A stretch of 7,190 nt of DNA from Peptococcaceae bacterium. Lineage in GTDB: Bacteria > Bacillota > Peptococcia > DRI-13 > UBA5745. How positions within the stretch are numbered: position 1 is the stretch's first letter; the number at the start of each line of letters is the position of its first letter. The translations under genes were made by a program, and so were the position numbers. The stretch lies in NCBI GenBank assembly GCA_031264885.1, contig JAISDM010000216.1, positions 1 to 7,190 of the forward strand. The letters are read 5' to 3'. Positions 1 through 6,300 of the stretch are shown here, in pieces. The notes beneath the pieces were generated by a model, which was not told the origin of the DNA, did not search any database, and worked only from the letters and a program-made list of their open reading frames with translations.

Positions 1-1106
1 CCCAGAACAATGACGGCGGATATATCGGGACGGTAATCAACGAAGTTACCGCCATCGCTCTGAACATCCGGGCGCTCAACCCCGAAGCCGCGATAACGCT
101 CTCCGGCGATGGCATAGAGGGCGGGAGCGTTGCGCTGGCCCACGGTGAATACAGCGAACCCATCCCCGTGAGAGTCGGCAATAACAGCTTCACGGTGAGC
201 ATAACCTCCAAGAACGGAAGCGAGACCAACACATACTCCGTGGTCATCACGCGGGAGGAGGAAAAAACAGACCCCGGTACAGATCCAGGCACAGACCCCG
301 GCACGGCGGTGGGCGGCGGTGACTTCACCGACCTGGAGACGGCCATAACCGCGGCCGGCAACGCGCCGAGATCGGATGGCGTGGCCTTAGCGGCGGCGGA
401 CGGCATAAAAGTAGATCTGCCCTCCAACCCGACTGACGCCGACAGGGAAAAAGCTATTTTAGACGCCCTCGAACCCGGAGGCGCGCTGGATAAGTTCGGC
501 GGAATGGCGGAACACGGCGCCATAGCGGTTGACGACAGCGGCAATATCGTGACCGGCCGCGAAACGCTGCATGAGCACATGACGGACGCGCAGAAGGACG
601 AGTACGCGCCCTACGCCGAGGACCTCGCCGCCCTGCCCGCTCTTACAGCAGTGGTGGATGCCGCCGGTCATACCTCCGCCGTGACCTACCGGGGCGCTTT
701 CAAACCGTTCATAGGCGTGCCGGCCGGTGAGCTGGCGGTGTTCAGCCTCACAACGGAGGATGAGGCGTACCGGTTCATCCTCGCTCAGTCCTTAGCGGAC
801 ATAGGCCCCGGCGAGTTTGTTATCACGGACGGCAGCGGCAATAAGATCCCGTCCGGTACAAAGCTGACCGGAGACGAACTGCTCATCATCGCGGTGGAGG
901 ACAACAGCGCTCTTGACTGGAACGGCGCGGACGGCGAGATAGCCGCCCTGCCCGCCGTGGCCCGGGCGGTGAGCGGCGGAGACCCGGTTGACCCGGGCGG
1001 CAATGACCAAAGTGACGACGGCTCCGGCGGATGCGACGCGGGGCTCGGTGCGGCGGCGCTGGCGCTGATATCGGCTATGGGGCTGTGCATCGGAAGAAAA
1101 AAGTAA
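1..1106 (+). CDS. Synergist-CTERM surface protein with cadherin-like domain (5' end outside window)
   Basis: The frame is open from the first complete codon at position 3, so this is the C-terminal 367 residues of a longer gene. The GTG at 168 is not a credible start because coding continues upstream and no Shine-Dalgarno precedes it. Visible codons 1-86 look like a cadherin-like beta-sandwich domain (PF12733 type), ending in the usual NTYSVVITRE strand. A Thr-Asp-Pro-Gly linker (codons 89-100) follows, then a domain of about 230 residues. The C-terminal half of that domain resembles the same region of the next gene (GEFVIT, EDNSALDW, P-x-V-A-x-AV). The tail GGCDAG, a hydrophobic stretch and RKK is the Synergist-CTERM sorting signal, so the protein should be exported and surface-anchored. 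It probably acts in adhesion or ligand capture with the downstream uptake genes. Ligand unknown; the N-terminal domains are not visible. Confidence 0.85.
   Translation, partial: QNNDGGYIGTVINEVTAIALNIRALNPEAAITLSGDGIEGGSVALAHGEYSEPIPVRVGNNSFTVSITSKNGSETNTYSVVITREEEKTDPGTDPGTDPGTAVGGGDFTDLETAITAAGNAPRSDGVALAAADGIKVDLPSNPTDADREKAILDALEPGGALDKFGGMAEHGAIAVDDSGNIVTGRETLHEHMTDAQKDEYAPYAEDLAALPALTAVVDAAGHTSAVTYRGAFKPFIGVPAGELAVFSLTTEDEAYRFILAQSLADIGPGEFVITDGSGNKIPSGTKLTGDELLIIAVEDNSALDWNGADGEIAALPAVARAVSGGDPVDPGGNDQSDDGSGGCDAGLGAAALALISAMGLCIGRKK
267..302 (+). repeat. Three 12-bp units encoding Thr-Asp-Pro-Gly linker
   Basis: Three consecutive 12-base units encode TDPG, TDPG, TDPG, and another Thr codon follows. 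The units differ at third codon positions (GGT/GGC, CCC/CCA, GAC/GAT), so the repeat is not freshly slipped. It forms a flexible linker between the beta-sandwich domain and the C-terminal module. A similar Pro/Asp/Gly linker occurs in the next gene. Confidence 0.8.
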
Positions 1107-1144
1107 GTAAATAGGAAATTAAGTAACAGGAAATAAGCAACAGG
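1106..1144. repeat. Degenerate 15-bp tandem repeat after the stop codon
   Basis: Directly after the stop there are two and a half imperfect units: AGTAAATAGGAAATTA, AGTAACAGGAAATAA and AGCAACAGG. The tract is AT-rich in a GC-rich setting and no coding role is visible. It joins straight onto the GC-rich inverted-repeat element. Confidence 0.45.
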
Positions 1145-1145
1145 G

Positions 1146-1310
1146 CCTTGGGGCGCCGCCCCAAACCCCGGCGGGGAAGCTTTATTAACATGCTCCCCCG
1201 CCCCCCTTTTCTTAAACCGAACCTGTTTTCACCCCGCCGGATGAAAGCAGGTTCGTAAACGGGGGCCCGGGGGATTCGTCCCCCGGCGGGTCCGGGCGGC
1301 GCCGGGGGTC
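1146..1310. repeat. Long imperfect inverted-repeat element in intergenic gap
   Basis: Three blocks occur in order on the left and return as reverse complements in mirrored order on the right. GGCGCCGCCC at 1152-1161 matches 1294-1303. TCCCCCG at 1194-1200 matches 1268-1274. CGAACCTGTTTTCA at 1218-1231 matches 1242-1255 with a single T-G wobble. The innermost pair makes a 14-bp stem with a 10-base loop. Local hairpins also form: TTGGGGC/GCCCCAA at 1148-1164, and an 8-bp stem closed by TTCG at 1267-1286. It resembles a REP/MITE-type intergenic element or a very stable RNA fold. A T-run (1311-1314) follows, so part of it could stop transcription from the upstream gene. Confidence 0.6.
1267..1286 (+). 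terminator. Possible terminator hairpin with UUCG tetraloop
   Basis: CCGGGGGA and TCCCCCGG form a perfect 8-bp stem closed by a TTCG tetraloop, an exceptionally stable RNA hairpin. The only nearby T-run (TCTTTT) starts 23 bases after the stem, so this is not a classic intrinsic terminator. It may act as an mRNA 3' stabiliser of the upstream gene or just be part of the larger inverted repeat. Confidence 0.3.
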
Positions 1311-1312
1311 TT

Positions 1313-1341
1313 TTGCCGTATCGTTCTTTTGTTTCTATATA
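1313..1341 (+). promoter_or_regulatory. Possible sigma-70 promoter before the propeller gene
   Basis: TTGCCG at 1313-1318 and TATATA at 1336-1341 are separated by 17 bases, the ideal spacing. The concern is that transcription would then start near 1348, inside the Shine-Dalgarno GGGAGG (1345-1350), leaving almost no leader. It may therefore be chance AT-rich sequence, or the true start may lie upstream. Confidence 0.3.
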
Positions 1342-1363
1342 AAAGGGAGGCGCTGGTGAATTG

Positions 1364-3367
1364 ATGAGAAAGAATTTTGTACGCGTACTGTCCCCGCTGG
1401 CGGCGTTTGCCGTTTTTTCCGTCCTGGCCGTGCTGATAATACTGCCGGGAACGGAGGCGTCCGCCGACATATTTTACACATCGTCGAACTACAACGCAGG
1501 GATGGCCGGGATTATAAGGGGCAGCGCCCAGTCCGGCTACACGGTGGAGGCCAAGCTCGTCTCGAACCTGAACGGCGACGCGCAGGGATTGTCGTTTGTC
1601 GACCACAACGGCAATCTCCGCGCCCTGATAAGGGAGCGCATGTCCGGGATAGGCGACGTGGTGTCCATCTACAACCCGCAGGATTTCAGGGCCCCCATAC
1701 TGAACGCCAGGGGGTTCGGGGCAAACATACACGCCATAGCGTCCGGCGGGGACGACCTGTACCTCGTCACATACGAGAGCTACCCGGTGGGGCCGGAGGA
1801 CACGGGCGAGGTCATACATGTAAATATGAAGGAAGATTACACCGTAAAGGACAGATACCATAACGAGAGGTTCTTCTACGCCGGGTTCGCGGACTACGCG
1901 TGGCCGCACGGCGAGGGCGTAATGGTATATAACGGCAAAGTCTACGTCATGTTCGGCATGTCCGACCCCAGCAAGATCTTAGACTACGCGCCGACGGAGA
2001 TAGTGGAGTTCGACCGCGGCCTCACCCCGACCGGGAAAAAGGCCGTCTTAAAGGATTCCGGCACAAAGATCGGCAAGAACTCGCTCACGATGAAGCTGTA
2101 CAACGGCAAGCTCTACGTCGGCTGCATCGGCGGCCGCCAGGGGCCGGGAGTCCACGGCAACATCTGGGAGGTCGATATGGCTGATTTCGGCAGCGCGCCC
2201 GCGCGGCTGGTCCTGGACTTCGAGCAGGTCACGGGCGTATTGGCCGGGGCGGGCTGGGGCGCGTACGGCATAGCCTTCACGGAGGGCGGCACGGCCTTCA
2301 TACTCGCCGGGGGATATGACAACAGCATGGACTTCAAGGGCAGGCTGTTTAAGCTGCCGGCGGACAAGCTCGCGGCGGGCGGCACCGAGGCTATAAGCTC
2401 GCTTCAGACGGCGCACAGCTTCACGGGCGCGAGCGGCCACTCGTGGTGGGATGGCGTGACGTGGGACGCCAAGTCGGACACGCTCTGGTGCATGGCGGGC
2501 ACGCACCTCTTCGCGTTCGACAGGAACGGGGCATTCCAGCGCGACTTCACGCCCGTTGAACTCGGTGAGGACATCTACTCGGTGGCGCTCTTCAACGAGC
2601 CCTCCTCATCCGACCCCGGCGGTGAGCCGGACGACCCGCCCGTGGACCCCGGCGATATAGACGAGGACGTTGAGATCGTGCCCGCGGGCAATTTGGAGAT
2701 ACCAAGCGGCAGTACGGTGGCGGAGGCACTGAGCGGCCTCTCCGGCCTGCCGGACATCAGCTCATCCGACCTGGAGTCGAAGTTCAGCATCAGCCCCGGC
2801 GGGCAGCTCACGGCGAACACATGGGCCGTGGAGCGCGGCCTGCCCTCAGGCGAATCCGACCGCCTGGACCAGGCCACCCTCACTCCGGTCCCCGTCTTCA
2901 AGGCGGCCGTCTCCGATGGCAAGACCGCGTTAGTCAGCATAAGGATGAACTTTGGCGGCACGAAGCTCGCCGGAAACAGTTTTGACAAACTGGTCCTGCT
3001 GAAGCTGAGGAACAGCGGTGAACGCACGGACCGCCTCACGCGGGCGGACAACTGGGCCGGCATGGCGCACGGCACGTTCATTATAACGGAGTTAAACGGC
3101 AATCCCGCATCCGGCGTTATAGGCGAGAGGGAGTATACCGTCAGCGCAGCGATCAGGGATAACAGCTCGTATGACTGGTGCTCCGAGCCGGGAATCGTCG
3201 TCGACCCGCTCGTCGCGGCGATAGAGGGAGGCACTGACTACGAGCCGGGCGAGGGCGGCGGGATGCCCGGAGGCTGCGCCGCCGGTGCGGGCGCGTTTTC
3301 AGCCATGGCCGCGCTGATAGCGCTCGCGGCGCTGGGCCTGCCGCTGTACAGAGGTAAAAGAGGGTAA
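1364..3367 (+). CDS. Synergist-CTERM anchored beta-propeller protein
   Basis: A 667-residue exported protein. Residues 1-34 are a signal peptide (MRKN, hydrophobic core, cleavage likely after ASA). Residues 35-411 read as a beta-propeller of seven blades. Blade hallmarks include YNGKVYV with EIVEFD, YNGKLYVG with IWEVDM, DDLYLVTY with EVIHVNM, GTAFILAGG with GRLFKL, and SDTLWCMAG with HLFAFDRNG. The final IYSVALFN strand could close the ring with the N-terminal DIFYTSS strand. A Pro/Asp/Gly linker (412-435) follows, then a module related to the preceding gene's C-terminal domain. The tail PGGCAAG, hydrophobic segment and RGKRG is a Synergist-CTERM signal. The Shine-Dalgarno GGGAGG (1345-1350) lies 13 bases before ATG 1364 and 10 bases before an in-frame TTG at 1361, so either may start translation. 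It lies 82 bases before a TonB receptor, which suggests ligand capture for uptake. Exact family not recognised. Confidence 0.85.
   Translation: MRKNFVRVLSPLAAFAVFSVLAVLIILPGTEASADIFYTSSNYNAGMAGIIRGSAQSGYTVEAKLVSNLNGDAQGLSFVDHNGNLRALIRERMSGIGDVVSIYNPQDFRAPILNARGFGANIHAIASGGDDLYLVTYESYPVGPEDTGEVIHVNMKEDYTVKDRYHNERFFYAGFADYAWPHGEGVMVYNGKVYVMFGMSDPSKILDYAPTEIVEFDRGLTPTGKKAVLKDSGTKIGKNSLTMKLYNGKLYVGCIGGRQGPGVHGNIWEVDMADFGSAPARLVLDFEQVTGVLAGAGWGAYGIAFTEGGTAFILAGGYDNSMDFKGRLFKLPADKLAAGGTEAISSLQTAHSFTGASGHSWWDGVTWDAKSDTLWCMAGTHLFAFDRNGAFQRDFTPVELGEDIYSVALFNEPSSSDPGGEPDDPPVDPGDIDEDVEIVPAGNLEIPSGSTVAEALSGLSGLPDISSSDLESKFSISPGGQLTANTWAVERGLPSGESDRLDQATLTPVPVFKAAVSDGKTALVSIRMNFGGTKLAGNSFDKLVLLKLRNSGERTDRLTRADNWAGMAHGTFIITELNGNPASGVIGEREYTVSAAIRDNSSYDWCSEPGIVVDPLVAAIEGGTDYEPGEGGGMPGGCAAGAGAFSAMAALIALAALGLPLYRGKRG
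2879..3232 (+). other. Shared juxta-CTERM module (second copy)
   Basis: This segment of the propeller protein (about residues 506-623) aligns by eye with positions 624-985 of the preceding gene. Shared features in order are L-x-x-x-P then A-x-V, G-x-T, R-x-x-F, an AG, E-x-x-R, G-x-F-[IV]-IT, GN, DNS-x-x-DW and P-x-VA-x-A-[IV]-x-GG. It sits between the linker and the sorting tail in both proteins. It is probably a stalk or wall-proximal domain. Confidence 0.55.
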
Positions 3368-3379
3368 GGAGGGTATAAA

Positions 3380-3399
3380 CCTTGGGCGCCGCCCCAAGG
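3380..3399. repeat. Short GC palindrome, second copy of CCTTGGG-GCGCCGCCCCAA
   Basis: CCTTGGGCGCCGCCCCAAGG forms a 7-bp stem (CCTTGGG/CCCAAGG) with a 6-base loop. It matches 1146-1164 except for one G. It lies between the propeller and receptor genes. No T-run follows, so a terminator role is doubtful; mRNA processing or stabilising at the gene junction is possible. Confidence 0.5.
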
Positions 3400-3420
3400 T
3401 CTGCCGTCCGCCCTTACCCG

Positions 3421-3434
3421 AATCCGCCCGGATT
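3421..3434. promoter_or_regulatory. Perfect palindrome next to receptor ribosome-binding site
   Basis: AATCCGCCCGGATT consists of AATCCG and CGGATT around a CC centre and abuts the Shine-Dalgarno GGAGG (3435-3439). It could be an operator, or a small hairpin limiting access to the ribosome site. No regulator family is recognised. Confidence 0.35.
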
Positions 3435-3449
3435 GGAGGCTGTGTTCTC

Positions 3450-5510
3450 ATGAGGATGAAACTTGCCGCGGCTTTTTGGAACTCGCCCGCCGCGTCTTTT
3501 GTGTTCTTAATTTTTTCACTTTTTTCACTTTTTTCACTTACCGCGCTGCCCGCCGCGGCGGCGGTCGACCTGCCGGAGGAGATGGTGACGGGGTCGGTCA
3601 TTTACGACGCCGCGGAGGACAAGTACCTGTCCCCCGGCATGGTGACGGTCATCAGGCCGGAGGAGAGGGCGGGGGAACAGCGCAGCCTGCCCGACCTGCT
3701 GGAGGACGTGCCCGGCTTGCAGGTCATACGTATGCAGGGGCGCAACGGATACGCCGTCGCGTCGGTGCGGGGCAGCACGTCGTCCCAGGTGGCCGTCTAT
3801 GTGGACGGGGTGCTGATGAACCTGCAGAGCGAGGCGGCGGTCGACCTGTCCGCGATACCGGCGGACAACGTGGAGCGCATAGAGGTCTACAGGGGGTACG
3901 TACCGTCGCGCTTCGGAGCGCAGGCGATGGGCGGCGTCATAAGCGTGATTACTAAGTCGCCGGACAAGCCCAGCTCGACCGTATCGCTCGGGATAGGCTC
4001 GTTCGGCAGGCGAAAGGGGACGGTCACCCACTCGTCCGCGCTCCGGGGTGGCAAATTCTTCGGCTCCTTCGGGTACGAGACATACGGGGGAGACTTCGAG
4101 TACTGGAACGACAACGGCACGGCTTACGACACCGGGGACGACTACACCGGGGAGCGCCGCTACAACGGGTTCGATAACGCCGACGTACTCCTGAAATGGG
4201 AGGACGCGCACTGGCGCGCGCGGGCCTCGTGGGTGAGGCGCAACCGCGACCTGCCCCCGAGGGCCTGGGGGCGCGACAGGCCTGGCGTGGCGGACCACCC
4301 GCCGGGCGCGCTGCTGGATACGGATAGATGGGACGTCTCATTAGGGCGCGGGCAGGACGCGGGCGACGTCAAATGGAGCTGGGGGCTGACTTACACCGGG
4401 CAGAGCAAGAAGTACGACAGCAGAAGGGGTAACTTAAACAGCCTGATAGGCGTGATCGACGTGGACAAGAGCGAGTACACCGCATCACGCTTCGGCGTTC
4501 AGCTCGACGCGAGCGTCCCGCTGGGCGAGCGGCATTTCCTCGAACTGCTGGCCGAGTACGCGGGCGAGCGGCTGGACGTGGACGGCGATATGGTGTTCAA
4601 GGAACTAGGCGGGGAGGACAAATACAGCCGCCGCGACACGAGCGTGACCATACAGGACACGATATCTCTCGACGGGGAGGGGACGTTCCTGGCCACCCCG
4701 TCGCTGCGCTGGCACGGGCAGGACGACGAGTCGCACCTCACCTGGCAGATAGCGTTCACCAAGGAGTTCTCGCCCGAATGGATGCTCAAGGGCACATTCG
4801 GCACGTACGCCCGCGCGCCGAACATGTACGAGCGCTACGGCGACGGCGCTTTCATCCTCCCCGCCGACGGGGATATGAGCTGGGAGACGGGCAGGCAGTT
4901 CGACGTGGGGGTCATCTGGAACGCGCGCCTGGGGCCGCCGTGGAACGCGCGCGTGAACGCGTCAGTCTCCGGCTTCTGGCGCGATACCGACGATTTGATA
5001 GAGTTCCTGATGGACAGCCCGCAGTTCGGGCGCTACGCCAACATCGCCGAAGCGGAGGTCAAGGGCGTGGAGGCGGAGGCCGCTATAGACTGGGAGAGAT
5101 GGAGCCTGGGCCTGTCCGGGACGTGGATGGACGCGAAGAACAAGACGCCGGACACGGGGTCCACGCGCTCTCAAGGCATGTGGCTGCCGAACCGCCCCCG
5201 GTGGGCGGGATCCGCGCGGCTGACGAGGAAGTTCGCCAGGGGGTCGGCGTTCGCGGAGTACCGGTATACGGGGGCGAACTTCGCGGACCGCTCGGAGAAC
5301 ATACTCTTTGACGCGAGGGGCGTGGTCAACATAGGCGCGAAATACAGCCTGAGCCCAACCGCCACGCTGACCGTTGGGGTGGACGACCTTTTAGACGAGG
5401 CGGATTCCTGGAGGATGTACCCCGCCGGAGGCCTGAACGGCCCCACGCGTATGCTCTGGTACCCTGTCGAGGGGCGCACGTTCTACATGACTCTCGACAT
5501 GGAGTTCTGA
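3450..5510 (+). CDS. TonB-dependent outer-membrane receptor (BtuB/CirA/FepA type)
   Basis: A 686-residue receptor that would import a scarce ligand across the outer membrane using TonB-ExbBD energy. Residues 1-38 are a signal peptide with an unusual FSLFSLFSL core ending in PAAAA. EEMVTGSV (43-50) is a plausible TonB box. The plug domain covers about 60-170 (LPDLLEDVPGLQV, VRGSTSSQVAVYVDG, VERIEVYRG, RFGAQAMGGVISVIT). The remainder is a 22-strand-type barrel, including the conserved RAPNMYERYGDG and WETGRQFDVGV region, and it ends in the BAM-recognised terminal Phe (TLDMEF). ATG 3450 is chosen because GGAGG lies 10 bases upstream; ATG 3456 is less well spaced. The gene follows an anchored propeller protein and is coupled to a 193-residue gene. 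Length suits cobalamin, haem or siderophore receptors, but the ligand cannot be read from the sequence. Confidence 0.95.
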   Translation: MRMKLAAAFWNSPAASFVFLIFSLFSLFSLTALPAAAAVDLPEEMVTGSVIYDAAEDKYLSPGMVTVIRPEERAGEQRSLPDLLEDVPGLQVIRMQGRNGYAVASVRGSTSSQVAVYVDGVLMNLQSEAAVDLSAIPADNVERIEVYRGYVPSRFGAQAMGGVISVITKSPDKPSSTVSLGIGSFGRRKGTVTHSSALRGGKFFGSFGYETYGGDFEYWNDNGTAYDTGDDYTGERRYNGFDNADVLLKWEDAHWRARASWVRRNRDLPPRAWGRDRPGVADHPPGALLDTDRWDVSLGRGQDAGDVKWSWGLTYTGQSKKYDSRRGNLNSLIGVIDVDKSEYTASRFGVQLDASVPLGERHFLELLAEYAGERLDVDGDMVFKELGGEDKYSRRDTSVTIQDTISLDGEGTFLATPSLRWHGQDDESHLTWQIAFTKEFSPEWMLKGTFGTYARAPNMYERYGDGAFILPADGDMSWETGRQFDVGVIWNARLGPPWNARVNASVSGFWRDTDDLIEFLMDSPQFGRYANIAEAEVKGVEAEAAIDWERWSLGLSGTWMDAKNKTPDTGSTRSQGMWLPNRPRWAGSARLTRKFARGSAFAEYRYTGANFADRSENILFDARGVVNIGAKYSLSPTATLTVGVDDLLDEADSWRMYPAGGLNGPTRMLWYPVEGRTFYMTLDMEF
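3511..3537 (+). repeat. Three perfect 9-bp repeats inside the receptor signal peptide
   Basis: TTTTTTCAC occurs three times without mismatch. In frame it reads as the Phe-Ser-Leu repeat in the hydrophobic core of the signal peptide. The tract is strikingly AT-rich in a GC-rich gene. Because the unit is nine bases, gain or loss changes the core by three residues without a frameshift. Confidence 0.9.
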
Positions 5511-5514
5511 CGGG

Positions 5515-6096
5515 ATGAAAAAGCCGCAAAAGCCGTTCATGTACAAACCGGACCTGCCTCCCGAGTACAACACCCAGAGGCTGGAGCGCTATATTGCTCA
5601 GGCGTCGAATCCGACGATGGCGCATCTGAGTAACTGGCTCGGCGAAGAGACCGAAATAAAGGGGTGCGCGGACGCGCGCAATATGCTCTTCACGATGACG
5701 TTCACCCACGCGCGCCTCGGCACGCTGGGGCAGGTGGATCTGGTGTTCGAGAGCGACCGGGCGCTGCCGGGCAAAGTGGAGACCCGCGTCTACTCCGGCG
5801 GATGGGGCGCTCCCGCCGCGCCGGAGGAATTGGATGAGCGCAGGGCTATTATGAGGAAGATCAACAAGAAAGCCGTAAGGCAGTTCATCCTGAAGTCGCG
5901 GTGGAGCATCTTCTACTACAGCGGAGAGGAACTGCTCGAATCGTGGACAGTTATCGAAGTCAGCATAACGAGGGTCAAGAGCATGGCCTACCACAGATCT
6001 CCGCCCGGCACGGACATGATAAAGCTGGTCCCGCCAAAGGGGCAGGGGAGAACGCTGATCCGAACAGCGAAGAAACAGTGGGTACACGAGGGCTAG
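5515..6096 (+). CDS. Conserved-looking hypothetical protein coupled to TonB receptor
   Basis: A 193-residue protein that I do not recognise. It starts four bases after the receptor stop. The Shine-Dalgarno GGAG (5501-5504) lies inside the receptor's last codons, which indicates translational coupling and one transcript. There is no signal peptide and no membrane segment, so it is probably cytoplasmic. Residues 1-20 are rich in Lys and Pro. Residues 55-95 look strand-forming (NMLFTMTFTH, QVDLVFES, VETRVYSGG). Residues 103-128 look helical and charged (PEELDERRAIMRKINKKAVRQF). Residues 129-155 are again strand-like with aromatics (WSIFYYSG, SWTVIEVS). The C-terminus is basic. Only one Cys (51) is present and no metal-binding or catalytic motif is evident. 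Context suggests a role linked to uptake or its control, but this is inference. Confidence 0.75.
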   Translation: MKKPQKPFMYKPDLPPEYNTQRLERYIAQASNPTMAHLSNWLGEETEIKGCADARNMLFTMTFTHARLGTLGQVDLVFESDRALPGKVETRVYSGGWGAPAAPEELDERRAIMRKINKKAVRQFILKSRWSIFYYSGEELLESWTVIEVSITRVKSMAYHRSPPGTDMIKLVPPKGQGRTLIRTAKKQWVHEG

Positions 6097-6118
6097 GCGG
6101 CGGGATATAAAACGTTGG

Positions 6119-6143
6119 CGGACGGCGCGTTTTTGCGCCGCCG
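6119..6143 (+). terminator. GC hairpin after the receptor operon, terminator-like
   Basis: CGG and CGGCGC pair with GCGCCG and CCG around one bulged A, with a GTTTTT loop. It lies 22 bases after the stop of the 193-residue gene, where the envelope operon should end. There is no T-tail, so an intrinsic terminator is uncertain. Its left arm also belongs to an inverted motif repeated after the antitoxin gene. Confidence 0.35.
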
Positions 6144-6155
6144 GAGATTATGCAG

Positions 6156-6197
6156 ACCTCCCAATCGGTGCAAAAATGAGAGCATCGATTGGGAGGT
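6156..6197 (+). promoter_or_regulatory. 16-bp hairpin enclosing a Shine-Dalgarno
   Basis: ACCTCCCAATCG (6156-6167) pairs perfectly with CGATTGGGAGGT (6186-6197). One G-T wobble and TGC/GCA extend the stem to 16 bp around a 10-base loop, AAAAATGAGA. The right arm contains GGGAGG, correctly spaced (7 bases) for the GTG at 6204, so folding would hide the ribosome site. No T-run follows. It could alternatively be a mobile-element end or a leftover recombination site. Confidence 0.55.
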
Positions 6198-6203
6198 TGT
6201 TGT

Positions 6204-6275
6204 GTGGCAAAGAGAAAACACACCCAGGAAGAGCGTGAGTGCCGCGCCAAGATAACACCGTTTCCCCAGCCGTAA
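6204..6275 (+). CDS. Possible 23-codon small ORF or 5' gene remnant
   Basis: GTG-started reading frame whose product begins MAKRKHTQEERECRAK and ends ITPFPQP. It has an excellent Shine-Dalgarno (GGGAGG, 7-base spacing). The first 16 residues are basic, charged and helix-like, as at the N-terminus of many DNA-binding or mobilisation proteins. The last few look random, which fits a gene truncated by deletion. A genuine leader peptide controlled by the overlapping hairpin is the alternative. Family not recognised. Confidence 0.3.
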   Translation: MAKRKHTQEERECRAKITPFPQP

Positions 6276-6300
6276 CGGATATGGCTCGCGACCGTGCCGG

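Noticed and set aside
168..1106. GTG at 168 as the true start of the first gene
   Set aside because: The frame stays open to the window's left edge with beta-sandwich coding character, and no Shine-Dalgarno precedes 168.
1107..1363. Cobalamin or other riboswitch upstream of the propeller gene
   Set aside because: I looked for a B12-box-like conserved core and found only GC-rich palindromes. A riboswitch further upstream of the window is not excluded.
1229..1909. 226-codon minus-strand ORF
   Set aside because: Antisense to the propeller gene and the GC-rich inverted repeat, low-complexity Arg/Val/Pro-rich product, no domain; a shadow of high GC.
2575..3234. 219-codon minus-strand ORF
   Set aside because: Ser/Pro-rich antisense shadow over the well-supported shared module and linker.
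3534..4298. 254-codon minus-strand ORF opposite the receptor plug
   Set aside because: Product rich in Arg, Val and His with no recognisable motif, lying wholly opposite conserved plug-domain codons.
4778..5311. 177-codon + strand ORF in another frame of the receptor
   Set aside because: Arg/Gly-rich product of a frame-shifted reading of the barrel; the receptor frame is intact throughout.
5326..6087. 253-codon minus-strand ORF
   Set aside because: Runs antisense through two genes including their junction, and no domain is recognisable.
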